64,000 nt of DNA from Sphagnum magellanicum. Its lineage: Eukaryota > Streptophyta > Sphagnopsida > Sphagnales > Sphagnaceae. Below, one piece after another: positions 58,753 through 64,000 of the stretch (positions within the stretch are counted from its first letter, which is position 1; the number at the start of each line of letters is the position of its first letter). The notes under the pieces are model-generated. The model ran no database searches and was not told where the DNA came from. It saw only the letters and a list, made by a program, of their open reading frames with translations. The stretch lies in NCBI GenBank assembly GCA_021904315.1, contig CM038918.1:16445349-16509348 (forward strand), in the 5' to 3' direction. The translations under genes were made by a program, and so were the position numbers.

Positions 58753-58978
58753 TTTCGTTGATTGTGCTTTGTCTCCCTGATCGTCTAGGCTCTCTTCTTT
58801 TGTTACTACTGCTGATGCAGGAAAGCTTCAATCGAGTTTTGCGAAGAAAACTGAGTTTCGCGATCTTTCCTCTGAATGCAATCTGTTTTTTTGGATTCTT
58901 TGACGAGGTGATCTGCTGAAGATTGGTTGCGGAATTTGAAGAGCTTTCGAAGGATCACAGATTTTGCAGTTTTACAGG

Positions 58979-59506
58979 TCTGATGATGATCACAAACTGG
59001 AGGAAGAAAGGGGGGGAGGAGACGGGGGGTAGAGTGCGGGGTTAGGGTTTTTATCATTCTTCTTTACTGTAATTTGTATGTGTAAGTTTAGCATTTTCTG
59101 AGTATGTATTTTGGAACGATTCTTCTCCATGTTGGTTTGATCAATCGTAAGATATTTGGTTGAAACAAATTTTTGATTTTTTTTTGGTTCATCTACCCCC
59201 GGGTCCCCTTTCGCTCTGGAAAAATGTGATCCGTGTTCTTGTTGCGGTGTTTTTTTTTTCGCGCGTCTTGAATCTGAAACTGCAATTGCTTCGGTTGCAA
59301 GAAGTTTCGCAGCTGTTTGAAATTTTATTCAGTTTTCTCGCTTGGCGTTTGGTAATTGACAATGTTTTTGGAGACGAAAACCCTAATTTCTTCTTTTGAT
59401 CGTTTCTTGGCAAACCTGAAAGCTTTCCGTCTCAGAATTGTAATGCTGTTGTTAGGACCCTGTGTGATGATGCAGGAGTTTCTTTTTTCTTTTTTTTTCC
59501 CCGCAG
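58979..59506 (+). other. Probable 5' UTR intron of the PDI gene
   Basis: A strong acceptor (pyrimidine tract then CCCCGCAG) ends at 59506, 36 bp before the start codon. A matching donor is CAG followed by GTCTGA at about 58979, though other donors are possible. The interval has no coding sign. Confidence 0.45.
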
Positions 59507-59542
59507 TTTTTGCAAGGAGCTTAGACATTGAAGAAGGTCGTG

Positions 59543-62500
59543 ATGAGGAGGACGATGGGCATGCTGCAAATTTTGGTGTTACTGGTAGCCATTGTTAATG
59601 GCATGAGCCTGGCATCTGCACTCTATGGACCTTCATCAGACGTGGTGATTCTCACCTCCTCCAATTTTAAGTCCAAGGTACTCCATTTCTTCTTCTGGGC
59701 CTATGCACAAAATTCTCTTGGAGTGAACAACTGGGAAAATGCCAAAATGGATGCATGTTCAAAGTGCTGGCATTGTGATTGAACTAAAAGTCTCTTGTTG
59801 ATAATGCTCCAGGTGGTTTGGCTTATCCACACAAGCTTGTTGCAGCTTTAGTGACAATGCTAGACTTTTTTTGATATTAGCTATGTCTTTTGAATGCTAG
59901 TTGACATCATGAGTTCAGACTTTGTGGAACCTGAATTGATACAGAGTCTAGATCCCTAATTAACCCTAGATTCAAGTCACCATGTTGTTTGATTTCAGAG
60001 AAAACAGTTTAGGTAACCATGGTATTCTTGTTGACTAGGGCAGGTGCTACAAGCAGATGGAGTGGTGCTGGTGGAATTTTTTGCAAACTGGTGTGGTCAC
60101 TGTAAAAATTTGGCACCTCAATGGGAGAAAGTTGCAACTGCCTTAAAAGGAATTGTGACAGTGGCAGCAGTGGATGCTGACACTCATCGTGATTTGGCTC
60201 AGGTGACATATTGACTCGCAGAACTTCAGAACTTTGTATTTCGTAACAGTTTTGAAAACAGTGATTAACATCAGGATTTAGGCACTTGTTGACTGTTTTA
60301 GGGTTACATGTAGTGGCAAGCTAAAATGAATCAATGCTTGAATGAGTATACTATTGACTTTTTTGGTTAGCTTTGTCTCTTGAACATTGGTTACTCAAGA
60401 GGTGTCATGACTGAGTCTTATGATTGCTTAGTGAAATGTGACATAAAACTCAGGACTTGGGATTTTCATGTTCTTGTTTACTGTCAGATTTGAAAAGATT
60501 ATTGTGTACTCATGTATTGACATTATTGGGAGCTGATGAAGTCAGTGGGGAGTAATGGCAGCTAGCCACTGCCATTCATGATGAAGATGATGGCCTGCTT
60601 TTGTGAGTAATGCTCACAAGGTTCTGTTCATACTCATTCTTCTTGTGTTTTGTTCTGGCTTGGCTGGAATTGGCAAAATATTTTTTTGTCCCTTATATAC
60701 TTTTGTGGTATTTCTCTCTGCAATTAACATTGATGTAACATTGAGGCAGATGGAAATTTTTTGACAGTTTTTTGACTAAAAGTTCAGTAGGCAGTGTTGT
60801 AGGTTCTGGATTTGAACCCTACTAGTGATTACACCAGGTATGTGGCCATGAGTATCTTGCTACTGCCTGAATGTGTGATGTTCAGTGTAACAGGAGTATG
60901 GAATTCAAGGCTTCCCAACAATCAAGCTTTTTGGACTTGGCAAATCTCCTGTTGACTATCAAGGGGCACGTGAGGCAAAGCCCATTGTGGAGTATGCTCT
61001 TCAGCAGGTATGATTACACCACAACCTGCAGGACCCTTTGAGACTACCTAGTCTTCCATTCTTCCTGTGTATTGCTTTCAATGGACCCTGGCTCTATCTT
61101 TCAGTTCTCTACCTACTCCTTCTGACAGTCTCTATCTTTGTGATGCAAAGGACAGTCAAAGTCATTGGCCTTAGATAGACTCAGTGGAAAGAGTGGCACG
61201 GGCTCAAAGAAATCTGGAGGCAAGAAGGATGGTGGTGCCAGCGCATCTGTTGACCTCACTACTGCCAACTTTGACAAGCTTGTCATCCAAAGTGATGACA
61301 TATGGCTGGTTGAATTCTTTGCCCCCTGGTATACTTGCTAGCTCTCTCCTTCTACAAAACTGGTTGAAAACTCAGAGCTAATTACCGATTTCTTTTCTAC
61401 CATATCATGTGCATCTCTCATGATTCGGGTCAGCTGTTTCAGGGTACTTGTGGAGGATGTTCATTCTGGAGAGGGTGGTGGGGTGCAGGTGTGGCCATTG
61501 TAAGAAGCTGGCACCAGAGTGGAAGACTGCAGCAAAGAACTTGAAGGGCAAAGTGAAACTTGGCCAAGTGGATTGTGATGCTGAGACGGTACTTTCAAAT
61601 TTCTCCACTGCCCTTAGTGGTAGTCTCTCTGGGAAACATTGTGGCAACCCATTTTGAGAGGGAATCACTTTTTCCCTTTGGCAGAACAACAGTCACATTA
61701 ATAAACTGAGCAGGACCCTATAATGTAGCATGAACCAGGTCCTTAGCAAGGTTTGACAATCTGTTCTAAATTCTCTGAGAAGGTCAAGATTATTGTGTCT
61801 TTCATGTCCATGATCTCAACTTGCATTGTTCATAACCCAAAGAAGCCATAATTCTGTAATTTCATTCAAACTGATCAAGTCTTACAGATTGTGGAGTAGA
61901 GTCACTTTTTGTAGCAGGACCAGAATTTAGTCCCTGTTGTCTTCAACTGAGGTCTACCTTTTTGGATTAATTAACCATGGCTCACAACATATTGTTATAG
62001 GTGTTGTAGCCACTTCAAATACGCATGATCACAGGATACTTCCTCATTTATTCTATGTTTCACCTCCATGATTGCAGTCCCTAGCACAGAAGTATGGAGT
62101 CAAGGGCTTTCCTACAATTATGTTGTTTGCACACGACAAGCAAAATCCTTCTTTGTATGAAGGGGCAAGAGTGGCTGGAGCAATTGAGTCATATGCACTC
62201 TCACAGTTGGAATTGAAAGTGGTGGCACCTGAAGTTCTGGAGCTTGCTGGACAGGTATCTGTCAAAATTTCTTCTTCATGAACACTGACATCATTGATTC
62301 GGTGTCCCATGTTAGTCAGTTTTGTGTTACACATGCAGTTGGAGATATGAATCTGACACAATGAGATCTGTTGCAATTTCTAGGATGTTCTGGAGAACGA
62401 GTGTGGATCGGCAGCAATCTGTTTTGTCACATTTTTGCCTGATATCTTGGACTCAAAAAAAGAGGGTCGCAATAAGTACATTGAAGTTTTGCACACTGTT

Positions 62501-63694
62501 GCAGAGAAGTTCAAGAGGAATGCGTACAGGTTAGTTGTATACAAAGTTTCTGGTCTATTTCATTTGAATTTTCTGGAACTGACACAATGGTTACCTACAA
62601 ATTGGTATGTGGATTTTTCTTTGCAATCTCATAAATATGTTTGCCAGTGGCTAAAGCTGATGTACTGCATCCAAGTACTCACCAGTGGTGTGCTTAGAGG
62701 AACTGCTACACTCTTTATGCCTTAGCCTTGGATAGCTACCAAAGTCTTGTGCAATCTCATGAATATGTATTTTGCTGGACAGCCAAGTGTCAATGTAACA
62801 TGGATCTGTTTCTAGCTGCACAATAAGCTGTAGAAGAAACACCATTTTGCCTCTACTGCACTCCATGTTCAATAACTAGGATAACCAGATGACTTGTCTT
62901 CCCTTTGTGTCAAGGGTAGAAAAGTGAAAAAAAGTTCAGGCTGCTCCAATGTTAGCTTATCTCTTTACTGATTTCTCATGACAGTGAAATTCATTACACT
63001 TTGAAATTTTGAGAGATGTTAATAGGTCCCCTGAAACTAATAGAGCTTTGAGCTTTGAATTGATCAAGAAGAGATTGATTGGGAGGATTGTGCAGATATG
63101 TGTGGGCTGCAGCAGGTAAGCAGCCAGAGCTGGAGAAAGCTGTTGGTGTTGGAGGTTATGGCTATCCAGCTATGGTGGCTCTCAACATTAAGAAAGCAGT
63201 TTATGCCCCTCTTCGCAGCTCATTTGACCTTGATTCTGTGGTGTAAGTGCCCAATCCTGAATATTCTTCAATGATTCTATGATGCATTCAAGTTGTAAAA
63301 CCTTCTTGATGGAAAGGTAATGCCTCTTCTCCATGATCATCACCATCAGGAGTCATGGCAGGTAGGGCAGAATAACCTTAAACTGTAACTTTGAGGTGGA
63401 ACCTCAAATTGATTCTGAAGTCCAAGAGTAACTTTGTCCTTATAGTTTTAAAAGGTTAAGGACGCTAATCCTCAGGCTTTTGACATGGTTTTAAAGTTCG
63501 ACCTCTCTGTGTACAGGAAATTTGTGTCAGAGGCTGGCAAAGGGGGTAAGGGAAATTTGCCCTTGAATGAGGTTCCTGTGATTGTGACAACTGAACCATG
63601 GGATGGTAATGATGGTGTGCTGCTTGAAGAAGACGAGTTCTCATTAGATGAGCTAATGGGTGTAGACAACAAAGATGACAAGGAAGAGCTTTAG
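59543..63694 (+). CDS. PDIL2-3: Protein disulfide isomerase, PDIL2-2/2-3 (P5/PDIA6) type
   Basis: The coding sequence joins 59543-59677, 60044-60202, 60894-61007, 61156-61328, 61489-61588, 62078-62254, 62384-62529, 63096-63242 and 63517-63694 (1,329 nt, 442 aa). All junctions are GT-AG and in frame, and the length matches the family (about 440). A signal peptide (about 1-26) ends before LYGPSSD. Thioredoxin domain a carries WCGHC with [15 protein letters not shown] Ser/Gly/Lys linker follows, then domain a' with [12 protein letters not shown] split across the exon 4/5 border. Domain b is recognisable by [13 protein letters not shown] and [15 protein letters not shown]. The acidic C-terminus ends DDKEEL, a KDEL-like ER retention signal. 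The enzyme forms and rearranges disulfides in the ER lumen. The start is the first ATG after an in-frame TAG at 59522. I see no lesion. PDIL2-2 versus 2-3 cannot be separated by eye. Confidence 0.95.
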
Positions 63695-64000
63695 GTAAGT
63701 AACTACTGCCATCATTTTGGCTACTTCCACATTCTCTTTAAAAAAGGCTCTTTTAAATTTGATGAAAGGTTTTTCATCTGCAGCAGGCATCATCATGTCA
63801 ACAAAGTTTCAGTTTTAGAAAAAAATTGTCCTACTCTATGAGTCTGATGCCTGTGACTTATGGCTGGATCAGAAAATGAGACTTCATTTGCAGAGTATTT
63901 TGAAAACCAAAATTAATTTTCTTGTGACCTGAAGAAGTAGGGCTTTTGTGGAGTCTTCCTTGCCGATGATGATGGGAGTTCTCCATATGGGTGGTGGATG
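63695..64000 (+). other. PDI 3' UTR, probably spliced
   Basis: The TAG stop is followed at once by GTAAGTAAC, a consensus donor, so an intron probably begins in the 3' UTR directly after the stop. The acceptor is not fixed; TTTTTCATCTGCAG at about 63784 is a good candidate. The gene may continue beyond the window. Confidence 0.5.

Noticed and set aside
60801-60860. B-box-like GGGTTCAAATCC on the minus strand in a PDI intron, possible SINE or tRNA
   Set aside because: No A box at the expected spacing and no cloverleaf.
1-64000. CRISPR-like arrays
   Set aside because: The tandem repeats have no regular unique spacers, and the DNA is a plant nuclear genome.

Overview
The window is nuclear DNA of a land plant. 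Genes have short GT-AG introns. The neighbouring gene families are plant-type: an eS10 gene with a telo-box promoter, a PDIL2-type protein disulfide isomerase, a long TNO1/At4g31570-like coiled-coil protein and an A-type cytochrome P450 relic. There are also plant Helitrons. Gene density is low (three intact genes in 64 kb) and the spacers are very AT-rich. This suggests a large genome, perhaps a non-flowering plant such as a fern, but the sequence alone does not settle the taxon.

Layout. 1-11.2 kb is AT-rich spacer with microsatellites and short telomere-like blocks. 11.4-12.5 kb (+) is RPS10, two exons, 182 aa. 12.5-15.7 kb is a convergent spacer. 15.7-27.3 kb (-) is a ten-exon gene for a predicted 3,259-residue coiled-coil, tail-anchored protein. 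I joined it exon by exon and every junction keeps frame. Its 5' region runs to about 28.4 kb and is followed by a 51-bp minisatellite. 30.8-42.0 kb is a cluster of three Helitrons in one orientation: 0.8 kb, 9.7 kb and 0.5 kb. The middle one carries a Rep/helicase gene broken by nonsense and frameshift changes, several minisatellites and apparently captured exons of another gene. 42-58 kb is AT-rich spacer with two tRNA-like SINE heads, a foldback, a P450 pseudogene and an unidentified two-exon gene fragment. 58.3-63.7 kb (+) is a nine-exon PDI gene, 442 aa, with an ER-stress-type promoter element, two CGHC active sites and a KEEL tail.

How the genes relate. RPS10 and the coiled-coil gene converge; both show AAACCCTAA motifs in their upstream regions. 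The coiled-coil protein (Golgi/TGN tether type) and the PDI (ER lumen) both serve the secretory pathway, but nothing in the sequence shows that they are co-regulated. The most notable observations are the Helitron cluster with its C-to-T-type decay and captured exons, the recent 3 x 114-residue amplification inside the giant coiled-coil protein, and the unidentified spliced fragment at 54.5-54.8 kb. I did not find a clearly new molecular system.
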